A stretch of DNA of 64,000 bases from Muscardinus avellanarius (GCA_963383645.1 OY726562.1:67001-131000); one strand, 5' to 3'; counted from the first letter of the stretch, positions 22,442-31,194 are shown. Notes: generated by a model from the letters alone, not told the origin. A program made the numbers and translations.

Positions 22442-22620
22442 TGCTGGGGTAGAACCCAGGGGCTTTACCTATTTTATACTTTATTTGGAAACAGGGTCTC
22501 ACTAAGTAGGTGAGGCTGGCTTTGAACCTGTGTGATCCTCCTGTCTCAGCCTCCGAAGTGCTGAGGTTACAAGCCTGCGCCACCACGCCCGGCGCGATTT
22601 TTTTTTTTTTTTTTTTTTTT
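22407..22620 (-). mobile_element. (GT)n plus reverse SINE and poly-T
   Basis: GT run at about 22407-22440, then a reverse SINE (GGTGCTGGGGTAGAACCC to CACGCCCGGCG, 22441-22594), then an unexpected second T-run up to 22620. Confidence 0.85.
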
Positions 22621-23007
22621 GCCATTATCCTTTTGCTCAGTAAATCTTATCTGAAATGTTTGTTACAAATTCCAAATTTATAGGTGCTCTGTGAATCCAA
22701 TTTTACAATGGCTTAATGAATGACTCTTAGAAGTTTTAAGTTGGGTAGTGTTTAGGTGTTTTTAAAGATGTGTACAATGTTCTCTGCAAAACCATTCAGG
22801 CCATTGTCTCCTTTGTGTGCAATTATTATGAAGACCAGTGAATTGTGGTTTTAAAATGAGAAACCAATTATTTGTAAAGGTAAGTTGCAGCTTGTTTTTT
22901 TGAGAAAATTAAATGACTTTACTTTCACTCCTATTTTTTTAAACTAGCTTTTAAAGATGGGAGCTAAGCAGCAGAAACATTACTATGTTTTTGACATTAA
23001 AGGTACC

Positions 23008-23013
23008 AATAAA
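23008..23013 (+). promoter_or_regulatory. Poly(A) signal AATAAA, probable CSGALNACT2 3' end
   Basis: GGTACCAATAAAGCATTTTATT lies 2.5 kb after the stop codon in unique sequence outside any SINE. Cleavage would be near 23025-23035. Confidence 0.6.
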
Positions 23014-23149
23014 GCATTTTATTACCAAAAATTAAATGATAGTTTAGTGAATTCATTTATTTGTATTGTTCAATGTTTCTGTCCAGTGAATTTCTAATGA
23101 ATGAGTATCAAAGACTAGCAAAAAGTATAAAAATATGAAAGTTTATTTT

Positions 23150-23322
23150 TGTGTATGTGTGTGGTACTGGGGGTGCCATCCCAGGACTTTTCTACCTCTG
23201 GGCTATACTCCCTGACCTATTTTATACTTTATTTGGAAACAGGGTCTCACTAAGTAGCTGAGGCTGGCTTCGAACCTGTGCGGTCTCCTGTCTTGGTCTC
23301 CCAAGTGCTGGGATTACAAACG
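23150..23322 (-). mobile_element. SINE, B1-dID type, head truncated
   Basis: GTGTGTGTGGTACTGGGGGTG to GGGATTACAAACGTGG. It stops before the usual CCACCACGCCCGGC end, and a GGATTACAAAC repeat follows. The abrupt end may mark a rearrangement. Confidence 0.8.
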
Positions 23323-23954
23323 TGGATTACAAACTGGGATTTAAGCCTGGCAAAAGTTTAATTCAGGGAAAGGTAGAGAACAAAACAGCTCCCCCCACAA
23401 GGGAGGGGGAGTCCAGAAAGACAGTGACTTTGAAGCCCTTGGGGAGTGGGCTTTTAAATCTTCCTGCCGTTTTCTGTCTCTTCTTTATAACTGGTCAGAT
23501 TTGGGTTTTTCGGAAACAGTAATTTCTGCACATTTTTCACATTGTTCCGTAATGTGAATGATTATCTCAGGACTGGTCGGTCAGGCGCCCACTAGTCTTT
23601 CGCTTACAGAAGGGGGAATGCAAATGGCTGCTTTAATTTCTCCTTTTTCCAGGTCCTCTGCCCTGCTTCACTCCTGCCCTTTTGGGGTTCACAGGATCCC
23701 ACCTCACGCAGCTGGGCGCCTGTGGGGAGCTGTGGAGATTTCTGGGAGATGCCTCGTTTTCCTCGCACGTGAGGCAGCTGGTGAGTGGGGCAGACCAGGT
23801 GATGTACATTTGCCGGCCCATCCTGGGATGTGTCCTCCTTCCTGCAGCCAGGTGAGGCTGACCATGGCTGCCGCCTGCACACATGGCTGGTCTTGCTCTC
23901 TGCCCTTGGGGGACAGGTGGCCGTGGGCCATAGGAGGCCGAGGTGAGGCCAGGG

Positions 23955-24025
23955 AGCTGGGAGTATGGCCTGGAGGTAGAAAGCCTCTGGGTTCCACCCT
24001 CAGTACCACCAAAAAAATTAAAATA
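23955..24025 (+). mobile_element. ID-type SINE tail
   Basis: GGGAGTATGGCCTGGAGGTAG, AAAGCCTCTGGGTTCCACCC and poly-A. Only the 3' module is clear. Confidence 0.75.
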
Positions 24026-24182
24026 AGCAAATAAATAAACATCAGTGCAGGCCAGAGTACCCACCCGCACGCCCCACCCAGGGATCCCTCGGAAAACAAC
24101 GACGGAGTTTGCAGTATCGCGAGAACAGCTCGGCCCCCATCCTCAAGTTCAGTGGGACACCCACTCCATCCCGACCTACGGT

Positions 24183-24383
24183 GGGCGGAAGTAGGGCGGA
24201 GCCAGACCCTGGTGGGCGGGGGGAGGAGGAGGAGGGCGGAAGTAGGGAGGAGCTGGGCGGAGCCAGGCCCTGGTGGGCGGGGGGAGGAGGAGGGCGGAAG
24301 TAGGGAGGAGCTGGGCGGAGCCAGACCCTGGTGGGCGGGGGGAGGAGGAGGGCGGAAGTAGGGAGGAGCTGGGCGGAGCCTGC
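24183..24383. repeat. 58-bp GC-box minisatellite upstream of SNHG8
   Basis: Four tandem units begin with GGGCGGAAGTAGGG at 24183, 24234, 24292 and 24350. The two central units are exactly 58 bp, the first is 51 bp (internal deletion) and the last is partial. Each unit has GGGCGG and GGTGGGCGGGG GC boxes. The array stops less than 50 bp from the predicted SNHG8 start. Confidence 0.95.
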
Positions 24384-24430
24384 CCGCGCTCTTCCGGCCC
24401 CATAAGTACGCCACGCGGCGGGCCTCGGCC
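24380..24430 (+). promoter_or_regulatory. SNHG8 core promoter
   Basis: A TATA-like CATAAGTA at 24401-24408 lies 22-29 bases before CTTTCTCG at 24430, a good pyrimidine-initiator (5'TOP) start as expected for snoRNA host genes. The region is a CpG-rich island with GC boxes upstream. The start site is inferred. Confidence 0.65.
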
Positions 24431-24544
24431 TTTCTCGTCGGGCGCCGTGCAGCTAGGTCGCGCCATCGTGGGCTCCTGACCCCTGCGGCCATCACGGGCT
24501 CCCGGCCCGTCGTCGCCGGCTGGAGGCGCGGCAGCCTGAGCCAG
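24430..24544 (+). ncRNA. SNHG8: SNHG8 exon 1 (predicted)
   Basis: GC-rich first exon from the TOP-like start to donor GCCAG|GTGAGTGCGG. The start is inferred from the promoter elements; the donor is consensus. Confidence 0.65.
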
Positions 24545-24594
24545 GTGAGTGCGGCGAGGGTTCGGCGCGGGTTCGGCGCGGTCGGATCGCGGGT

Positions 24595-24725
24595 CTCCAT
24601 GTGTCTTTGGGACCTGTCAGCCGTGGCAGTCTCCCTTCCTAGCCATGGAAGAGTATGTTCTTGTTTATTGGCAAAGCTGTCACCATTTAATTGGTATCAG
24701 ATTCTGACTTGCACAAGTGACATTC
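24595..24725 (+). ncRNA. SNORA24: SNORA24 (ACA24) H/ACA snoRNA
   Basis: A 131-nt sequence nearly identical to known SNORA24, starting CTCCATGTGTCTTTGGG and ending GCACAAGTGACATTC. The H box AGAGTA is at 24650-24655 between two hairpins, and the ACA box is at 24720-24722, exactly three bases from the 3' end. The product is a box H/ACA guide RNA that works with dyskerin in the nucleolus; SNORA24 is known to direct pseudouridylation of 18S rRNA. It sits in the first SNHG8 intron, 67 bases before the acceptor, and is released by splicing and trimming. Conservation of both boxes and length indicates a functional copy. Confidence 0.96.
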
Positions 24726-24792
24726 TTCACTTAGAAACCTGAACGCTGCCAGGTCACCAGCCACATGTCCTAACCATTGTTCACGTTTCCAG

Positions 24793-24831
24793 GGAGCTGA
24801 GCTCGGCGGCGACGGTGTTGGGAGCCTCGAG
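24793..24831 (+). ncRNA. SNHG8: SNHG8 exon 2 (predicted)
   Basis: A 39-bp GC-rich exon between acceptor CACGTTTCCAG and donor CTCGAG|GTGAGTG. Both splice sites are strong. Confidence 0.65.
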
Positions 24832-24929
24832 GTGAGTGTCGAGGAGGTGTAGGGTTGAAGGGAGCCCTGTTGTAGCCGTGGAATACAAGGTTACTCGTTC
24901 AGTGGGATTTGAAGAGGCTGAAAAGAAGC

Positions 24930-25090
24930 TGGCGTGATAGCCCTCTGATCCCAGTTTTTAGGAGGCTGAGGCAGCAGCGCAGGCTTCTGGGCAACTCCAT
25001 AGATGACCAGACTCTGTAACTTAGCTTGACCCTGCGTACAGACAGGCTCCGAGGTAGACCATCCCTGGGTTCAGTGGCCAGTCACAAAAG
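24930..25090 (+). mobile_element. Old SINE in SNHG8 intron 2
   Basis: Diverged copy: CTGGCGTGATAGCCCTCTG, GGAGGCTGAGGCAGCAGCG, then CAGACAGGCTCCGAGGTAGAC tail. Confidence 0.6.
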
Positions 25091-25180
25091 AGTGTGTAGC
25101 CAATTGAAGAGGGAGTACCTGAATTAGCTGTGAGGTTTCAGATCTGAGTTTTATAGTGTTGTTTTTCTTTTCTTTTTCAG

Positions 25181-25340
25181 ATATCTGGAAGCCCAAAGTG
25201 ATTTGGGTGAAACTTTAATGCAGTATCTTGCTGTGGAACACCAAAATGTTAAGCCTTTGTTGGAGAGGGGGTGTTTTGGATAATGTTCTGGAAACTACTG
25301 GCACTATTTTCGGCATAGACCTCAATTAACTTAATATTTA
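25181..25340 (+). ncRNA. SNHG8: SNHG8 exon 3 (predicted)
   Basis: Follows a strong TTTTCTTTTTCAG acceptor and starts ATATCTGGAAGCCC. Unique, moderately AT-rich sequence that ends where a SINE begins at about 25345. The 3' boundary is uncertain. Confidence 0.55.
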
Positions 25341-25344
25341 AAGC

Positions 25345-25463
25345 CAAGTGGAGTAGCCCAGGCTTGTAATCCTAGTACTTGGGAGGCTGAGACAGGAGAA
25401 TCTCAGGTTAGAGAACAATCTCAGCGACATACACCCTGTTTCAAAATAAAAAGGGCTGGGGAA
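25345..25463 (+). mobile_element. SINE cut by an LTR insertion
   Basis: GCCAAGTGGAGTAGCCCAGG head, AAAATAAAAAGGGCTGGGGAA, then the LTR begins inside its ID module. Confidence 0.8.
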
Positions 25464-26090
25464 TGTACCAGTTTGGGGAATAGCCTAGGAAGATTTGAGA
25501 AAGCTCTGGTTATTAATGAATATTTTTCAAAAATTGGGTGAGGGGCAGATCTGTGAAAGGACTTGGTTTCTGCCAAGAAGCAGGCAAGTATTATAATGTA
25601 AATTAACCTAGCTAAAGGTAATTAGCAAGGAGGGGAACTAGGACTTCTCATTCTAAAGACAGGTTTACATTATTGGATATTCTAGCTAGGATGGGAGGAG
25701 GGAGTCTACTTGTGAAAGGAGACATCTGGGTGTAAACTAAGTTCAGTGGGAAAAGGGGAGGAACTTTACAGGGACTTTTACTACGTCCGTATTACATGAA
25801 ACAAGATGGAGGATGTCATGTATAAAAAGTCTATTCCCTGATTTGAAGCACCCCCTGGGTAACATGAGGCTGTAACTATCTTTTTAATAAACTCCTTTGA
25901 ATCTTCAACATGAGTTTGGGATGTTGCATATCTATCCTCCACTCAGGACAAGAACCCGTGGTTTTTTTTGTTTGAGGGGAATTGTTTCAGGGCGTCTAAC
26001 AAAGGTCCCCGGGAACTATTCCCCTAAACAGTGACCCTCGCCCTCAAACGGTACCATTTATCTTCCACCATGACATCTTAAACTGTAACA
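25464..26090 (+). mobile_element. Solo LTR 1 of an endogenous retrovirus
   Basis: A 627-bp element that starts TGTACCAGTTTGGGG and ends CTGTAACA, with an exact 5-bp target duplication GGGAA (25459-25463 and 26091-26095). It has a TATA-like GTATAAAAAG near 25820 and a poly(A) signal AATAAA at 25886-25891. Two siblings lie at 40263-41410 and 41761-42424. There is no internal viral gene, so it arose by LTR-LTR recombination. Confidence 0.88.
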
Positions 26091-26094
26091 GGGA

Positions 26095-26282
26095 AGCTGG
26101 CCCACACTTGTAATCCCAGCAAGCGCTAGGGAGGCTGAGACAGGATTGCACAGGTTTGAAACCAGCCTCGGCTACTTAGTGAGACTCAGCACCTTAGGGA
26201 GACCCTGTTTGCAAATAAAGTAGAAAATAGTCTGGGAGTATAGCTTGGCGGTAGGACCCTGGGTTCAGTCCCCAGTACCAAA
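26095..26282 (+). mobile_element. SINE, B1-dID type
   Basis: GCTGGCCCACACTTGTAATCC head, GTTTGCAAATAAAGTAG linker, tail GGGAGTATAGCTTGGCGG. Confidence 0.8.
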
Positions 26283-26381
26283 ACTATGTTTACCGTCAGA
26301 AATTGTGTGGAAGTAGCATGAATGAGGAAAGCGCTGAGGGTCTAAAGCATTTGAGAGAAGTTTGTACATAAAAATTGCCAA

Positions 26382-26387
26382 TTTATT
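26382..26387 (-). promoter_or_regulatory. Possible PRSS12 poly(A) signal
   Basis: TTTATT on the plus strand is AATAAA on the gene strand, 2.0 kb beyond the stop. It is the first canonical hexamer I found, so a 3'UTR of about 2 kb is inferred. Confidence 0.3.
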
Positions 26388-26451
26388 CCCCACAAAGATC
26401 AGAGTCTTATGCAGAAGATTGAGGGAACTGTTAAAAGTTGTTTTTTTTTTA

Positions 26452-27027
26452 AGGTTTTGTCCATACCTGTAATCCCAGTATTTGGGAGGCTGAGATAGGA
26501 CAGCACAGGTTCATGTGCAGCCCCAGGAATTTAGCAAGACCCTGCATCCCAGAGTTCAATCCCCAGTACCACAAAACAGATTTTGTAGGGGTCCAAAACC
26601 AAGGAGCATTTCTGCTGAGCCATACACCCAGCCTTATTTTTAAATTTGGAAACAGGGTCTCACTGAATTGCCAAGGCTGATCAGACCTGTAATCCTCATG
26701 GTTTCTGCCTCCCAATTACTAGGATTACAAATTTGGGCCGCCGGGCCTTGCTATTAATCCCAGCACACATTGCATGTGCAGAGTACAGGTTTCTACAAAA
26801 TTTTACTTCCTTTAGCCATTTGAGAGGGTTTTTTTTCATGCTGACTTTGTTAGGATTTTGTAGGTGGGTGGTACTGGGGGTGGAACCCAGGCCATTCTAT
26901 TTCTGTGCTACACCCCTAACCCAGTCCTATTTTGTTTTGAAACGGCCTCAGTGAGTTACAAAGGGCCTAAGTAGCTGAGGCTGTCCACGATCCTCCTGTC
27001 TCAAGGTGTGCTCTACCACGCCTGGCT
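26452..27027. mobile_element. Three SINE fragments (one forward, two reverse)
   Basis: Forward 26452-26576 (CCATACCTGTAATCCCAG to CAGTACCACAAAA), reverse 26600-26750 (ACACCCAGCCTTATTTT to GGGCCTTGCT), reverse 26867-27027 (GGTGGTACTGGGGGTGGAACC to CACGCCTGGCTT). Confidence 0.75.
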
Positions 27028-27479
27028 TTTGTTCAGTTTTTAAACTGCTTGGAATTTAGGGCAGTAAGTATTAGCATATGGTTTAGATGATAATTTGACT
27101 GCCAAGAACATACTGTGAGAAAAGGTTACCCACAGCTATTTTTTATCCACCTGAAGATGCCAGAGGGAAACAACATGAGAGGTGAGAGATCTGTTGGCTG
27201 AATAGGGATAGCCTTTGTCAGCTGCAAGGTGCCTGGCACATGTTAGGACTGATGGGTACTTAATGTCTTACCAGTACCTGTAATTTACAGATGTGAGGTG
27301 GTAAAGGGGCTTAGAATGGATGTGCTGACGTGTGATATTAGGTTGCATAAACATACTTTTCTAGTGCTTAGTGATGGGGATTGAACCTATATTGGTTCTT
27401 AATAAGAACAAGCTTCCATAACTAAGCAGAAAAATAAAATCCTGTGTCTAAGCTCCTGCCAAGGTTGACCTTGGTTAGC

Positions 27480-27870
27480 TAAAACAAGACCCTGTTTTGC
27501 AATAAAATAGTGCTGGGGGCTATAGCTCAACTGAAAAATGCCCCCTGGATTCAGTCCCTGCCATCACACAAAAACAAGTTTTCAGTATAGTGACTTCTTG
27601 TAGATATCAGGGTTTGAGAACTTTGAGGGCATAGGTAGACAATACAAGGTTTAAAGTGGACCAGGCACATTTTGGCCTGTGCTTTGGTGGGAAAAGATGT
27701 GGGTAGCTAGATACGAGGGGACGAGATCATAAATTCTTACAAAACTTTGCAGAGGCATCAGTCTTGCTACCCGCTTCTGCCTGTACTAATAAAACCATGC
27801 TTAAGCCACAGCAGGTCTGGCTTTTTGCTACACTAGCCAAGAACAGGAACCCACGGTGACAGCCCTAACC
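27480..27870 (+). repeat. Diverged SINE tail and possible LTR remnant
   Basis: 27480-27566 has CAAGACCCTGTTTTGCAATAA and GCTATAGCTCAACTGAAAAATG. 27600-27870 has GCCTGTACTAATAAAACCATG and AACAGGAACCCACGGTGACAG, which resemble an LTR poly(A) region, but no termini are clear. Confidence 0.4.
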
Positions 27871-28390
27871 ACAACAAGGATAATTAACAAGTCACTTAAT
27901 TAGGGAGCATATTCCGACAGGTAGATGTCCGTGTGGTTTAGTATCCTGTTATCACAACTGTGATGATGGGGTTTGTTTGCTGGCCTTTGATTTCCTCTTA
28001 AATGCCACAGAGATGATAGATGTGAAATCTTGAGAAGTTGTGCATAAGGAGAAGACGCCGCTGGCAGAAAAAGGCCTTTTATGTTGAAAGTGGGTACTTT
28101 ATGGTAACATCAGTAAAGAATGGGGAATGCTGAGGAGCAGGCAAAAGTTCAGTGAGAATAACATTCTTTAGTAAGATTTGGGCAGGGAACAATGCTAAAC
28201 ACTGAGGTGTCCATAACCCAGAGATTAACATCACAGAGCCTCAAGCAGCAAGGGGTATACAGTTGGTCACCACAGAAAGCAGAAACGGGCCTCAGTCCCC
28301 TTTCAATGTCATCTCTGGTTTAGTGTTATGCTGGAGCTTGAACTTTCTCCACCAATTTTCTTTACTGGGTTTCCTAGATGTTCCCAGGAA

Positions 28391-28698
28391 TTACAGTTTA
28401 GTGACACTTTTTATCCATGGCACAAAGGCTGAGACTTTGGTGTAAACACCAGGAGATTCCTTGACTCCACAGCCATGTCCCCAGGAAGTCACCCCGTACA
28501 CAACCCAGCTTTCTCCAGGCCGCTCACACATAAGGGGTCCCCCGCTGTCTCCCTGGCAGCTGTCCACACGTTTGTGCTCACGGAGGTTTCCTGCACAGAG
28601 CATTCTCCCTGTGAACCGGCTCTTGTAGCGTTCTTCACAAAACCTCTTGGGAAGTACAGGGATGGCTGCTTGTTGTAGAGTCCTTGAATAGGCTCTCC
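28391..28698 (-). CDS. PRSS12: PRSS12 last exon: catalytic serine and C-terminus
   Basis: The terminal coding exon, 308 bp with stop TAA at 28391-28393. It begins with GG completing a split glycine codon, then RAYSRTLQQAAIPVLPKRFC, EERYKSRFTGRMLCAGNLRE and HKRVDSCQGDSGGPLMCERP, ending VSAFVPWIKSVTKL. GDSGGP holds the nucleophilic serine. The aspartate six residues earlier sets trypsin-like Lys/Arg specificity, and SWGHGCG forms the S1 wall. The acceptor is CTGAGTAG at 28699. The C-terminal helix VPWIKSV is typical of the fold. All key residues are present. Confidence 0.98.
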
Positions 28699-28979
28699 CT
28701 ACTCAGACCAGATAGCAGTTAGTGGGGTTACACTTGACAGTACATTGAACGTGTGTGTGTGTGCACGCGTGCGCATGTGTGTGAAGTGGATAGTACCAAG
28801 TGGCATGTTATTAGCTGCCCTTGGACTGCTGGCTTTAAGGTGCCCTTCATACTTTTTTAGTACTGACACGATTGAGGAGTAGCTAGTACCACTGGTGGGC
28901 TCAGCTACAGAGAAGGGTGACCTAAAGAAAGTATTCCTGCAGGCTCTAGTAGTTCTGTGAATCCAAAAGCTAAAAATCA

Positions 28980-29100
28980 AGCTGGGAATGGTAGTGCACA
29001 CCTGTACCTGGGAGTCTGAGGAAGACCGCAGGCCTGAGGGTAGCCTCAGCGGGTAGTGAGACTCATCAACCTAGCAAGACCCTGTTTGAAAATAATAAAA
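28980..29100 (+). mobile_element. SINE head without ID tail
   Basis: AGCTGGGAATGGTAGTGCACAC to AAAATAATAAAAAG; B1 part only. Confidence 0.75.
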
Positions 29101-29537
29101 AGCTGAAAACCATGCGGTTTTGCTTTGGCACATTGCCACCGAGTTTGAGGATTAGGTGATGAATAGCAATTCCATGTAGAGTGATAGCTGTACTAAATAG
29201 GAATATGGTATTGGATGACGGCTTCAGAAACGAAGCACATCAGGCTAACCACCTGATGTAGTACTTGCTGGTAAGCCAGTCATTTGCTCTGTGGTTAAAA
29301 CATAATTGATGCTGTTCACATTCCAAGTATTCTGTAACTGAACTGCAAATATTCTACATTTTGCCAATACAAAATAGTGTAGGTGCCGTTCAGCTTCACT
29401 GTATTATGGGGTAAACACTCACTGGAAGCTTATCTTCATCATCTGTAGGAATACACTAGACACATTTACAAAATACAGTTAAAATCCTTGTACTGGAGAG
29501 CAGCCAGCCACTCTATATCCTTGTTTGTCATTTGTAC

Positions 29538-29682
29538 ACTGGCCATGGTGGCTCATGCCTGTAATCCCAGTACTTGGGAGGCTTGCAAATGTGAGGACAG
29601 CCTCAGCAATGTAGCAACAGTTTAGAAACAAAAAAATGGAAGGAGGTAGCTCGATGTTCCCGGGTTCAATCTCCATTACCAA
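29538..29682 (+). mobile_element. SINE, internally deleted
   Basis: CTGGCCATGGTGGCTCATGCC head, GAGGTAGCTCGATGTTCCCGG tail. Confidence 0.78.
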
Positions 29683-30014
29683 AAGTCATTGGTAAGATGA
29701 GGACCTAACTCGGATGAGCACTAGGTCTGTTTTCAGAAGCACTAGCTGGTACACTGCCTCTACAGCAAGACATTTCAAGGGGCTGCATTCGCCTGACCAT
29801 GTAAGCTAAACCCACTCTTGCTCAGGGTTGCAGGTGGGGAGAATGGGAAGGGAGGGTGGAGGAGAAGCAAGTGGGTTTCCCTTCAACCTCAGCAGTCTGC
29901 TTCTGCCCTGTATTTAAGGCAATCTATAAGATTGAGCCTGGTAAAGGGCTCCATGGCAAAGAAACTTTCCTGGGCCAAAGTTACATGGAAGAGTTTTTTT
30001 GTTTGTTTGTTTTT

Positions 30015-30229
30015 TGGTGTTTTTTTTTTTTTGGTACTGTGGATACAATCCAGGAATATTCTACCTCTGAGCTACACCTCCAGCCCTATTTTTTATTCTT
30101 TATTTTGAAACAGGGTCTCACTGAGACACAAAGGACCTCACTGAGTAGCTGAGGTTGTCAGCGAACTGCAATCATCTTGTCTCAGCCTCCCAAATGCTGG
30201 GATTACAAGCGTGCGCCACCAAGCCAGAC
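30015..30229 (-). mobile_element. SINE, B1-dID type
   Basis: T-rich start, GGTACTGTGGATACAATCCAG, end GCGCCACCAAGCCAGA. Confidence 0.88.
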
Positions 30230-30245
30230 TTGGAAAAGCTTCTTA

Positions 30246-30875
30246 AATATAAATTCCCAGTACCTGTGAAGCTAAGACAGGATCATCGGTTGACAGCCAA
30301 CCTCAACATCTTAATGAGGCTGACCATAACTTAATGAGACACTGGTTTTTTGTTGTTGTTTTATTTTGATATATATATACATACTTTTTTTTTTTTTTTT
30401 TTGCGGGTCTGGGGATGGAACCCATGGGCATTCTACCTCCGAGCTACAGCCCCTGCCCTATTTATTCTTTATTTTGAAACCGGGTCTCACTGAGTTGCAG
30501 AGGGCCTCACTAAGTAGCCGAGGCTGTCTGTGAACCGTGATCCTCCGGTCTCATCCTCCCAAATGCTGGGATGACAAGCATACGCAACCACCATGCCCGG
30601 CTTGTTGTTTTTGTTTTTGGTGGTACTGGGGATGGAACCTTCTACCTCCGGGCTACACTCCCAGACCTATTTTATATTTTTTATTTGGAAACAGGGTCTC
30701 TTAAGCCAGCAAGGCTGGCTTCGAACCTCGCGATCCTCCTGTCTCCACCTCCTAAGTGCGGGGATTACAAGCGCGTGCCACCACACCCGGCGAGACACTG
30801 TTTTAAAAGTAAAAATTAAATAGGGCCGGGATGCAGCGCAGAAGTAGACCTCTGAATTAAATCCACAGAACCACA
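30246..30875. mobile_element. Nested SINE cluster
   Basis: An old forward SINE (30246-30346 and 30789-30875) is split by a block of two reverse SINEs (about 30375-30602 and 30605-30791). The host sequence GAGACACTG occurs on both sides of the block, consistent with a target duplication. The old SINE ends in CCACACACACACAG. Confidence 0.8.
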
Positions 30876-31194
30876 CACACACAGACACTCATAGGCTCAA
30901 GTCTTGGGAAGAGTCTAAAAGTCTTCTCTTGTCCTCTTGCTAGTCTAGGGACTAAAAGTTAATGGAATATTCACTACCTATAAGTTGCACTGGCAATTGA
31001 GTTCTCCCTTATGTGCTGAAATTCTGATTAGAACCAACAATACCTCAGGGTATGAACCTATTACATATCTGAATTTCACGGCTGGCCAATTTCCAAGCAG
31101 CTAACCTTAACCCATTTAAAATTAATGCCCACTGTACTCAAATGTGTGGATAATACCAGACTTCTTGTTGGTTCTTTTGTATTGCTTCTGTTAC

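Larger units (their letters stand above)
1..23030 (+). other. CSGALNACT2: CSGALNACT2 gene, 3' portion (five coding exons and 3'UTR)
   Basis: The gene encodes chondroitin sulfate N-acetylgalactosaminyltransferase 2, a type II Golgi membrane enzyme that adds GalNAc to the linkage tetrasaccharide and to growing chondroitin chains. Five exons here (345-446, 3480-3658, 5349-5443, 11828-11909, 20191-20483) splice in frame into the C-terminal 249 residues; the human protein has about 542, so the membrane anchor, stem and N-terminal catalytic part lie to the left. The spliced peptide has the metal-binding motif FFCDVDIYF, the [19 protein letters not shown] stretch and [14 protein letters not shown], which place it in the beta4GalT/CHPF-type catalytic family. 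CSGALNACT2 is preferred over CSGALNACT1 because of VNQ/ANQ-type wording such as [12 protein letters not shown] and the C-terminus [10 protein letters not shown]. All frames are open. The promoter is outside the window. Confidence 0.95.
20484..23030 (+). other. CSGALNACT2: CSGALNACT2 3'UTR (inferred)
   Basis: The sequence after the TAG has no competing gene and runs to an AATAAA at 23008. It carries SINEs in both orientations: reverse at 20589-20803 and 21145-21309, forward at 21516-21728, reverse at 22441-22594. A forward/reverse set in one 3'UTR can fold into long double-stranded RNA. The extent is inferred from the poly(A) signal only. Confidence 0.65.
23031..24182. other. Intergenic CSGALNACT2-SNHG8 interval
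   Basis: Contains a reverse SINE truncated at its head (23150-23322), then 23330-23950, GC-moderate sequence that I do not recognise, and an ID tail (23955-24025). The open frame of 298 codons on the minus strand from 24600 runs through GC-rich repeat and promoter DNA and shows no protein similarity. The synteny break between ancestral chromosomes must lie in or near this interval. Confidence 0.6.
24430..25340 (+). ncRNA. SNHG8: SNHG8, snoRNA host noncoding RNA
   Basis: Recognised from the SNORA24 it contains and from its position beside the 3' end of PRSS12, as in human 4q26. The model has exon 1 (about 24430-24544, donor CAG|GTGAGT), intron with SNORA24, exon 2 (24793-24831, acceptor TTTCCAG, donor GAG|GTGAGT) and exon 3 from 25181 (acceptor TTTTTCAG) to about 25330. 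Exon 3 has no long ORF. No standard AATAAA is visible before the SINE at 25345; AATATTTAAAG near 25335 is a weak candidate, and read-through into the solo LTR (AATAAA at 25886) is possible. The pyrimidine-rich start suggests growth-dependent 5'TOP control of the host RNA. Confidence 0.8.
26091..28390. other. Interval between solo LTR 1 and the PRSS12 stop codon
   Basis: SINEs at 26095-26282 (+), 26452-26576 (+), 26600-26750 (-), 26867-27027 (-) and 27480-27566 (+, diverged). The segment 27040-27440 is unique. 27600-27870 may be an unrelated LTR remnant. 27900-28390 is unique and is probably part of the PRSS12 3'UTR on the minus strand. Confidence 0.65.
28699..31194. other. PRSS12 intron before the last exon
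   Basis: Holds SINEs at 28980-29100 (+, head only), 29538-29682 (+), 30015-30229 (-) and a nested set at 30246-30875, plus a short GT/GC-rich run near 28750-28785. The rest is unique. No exon seen. Confidence 0.7.

Noticed and set aside
23704..24600. 298-codon open frame on the minus strand
   Set aside because: It runs through the GC-rich SNHG8 promoter, the 58-bp minisatellite and SINE tail. Its proline/serine repeats are simply the translated minisatellite, and it overlaps SNORA24.
27940..28060. Possible C/D snoRNA (GTGATGATGG box)
   Set aside because: No matching D box (CTGA) or terminal stem at a suitable distance.
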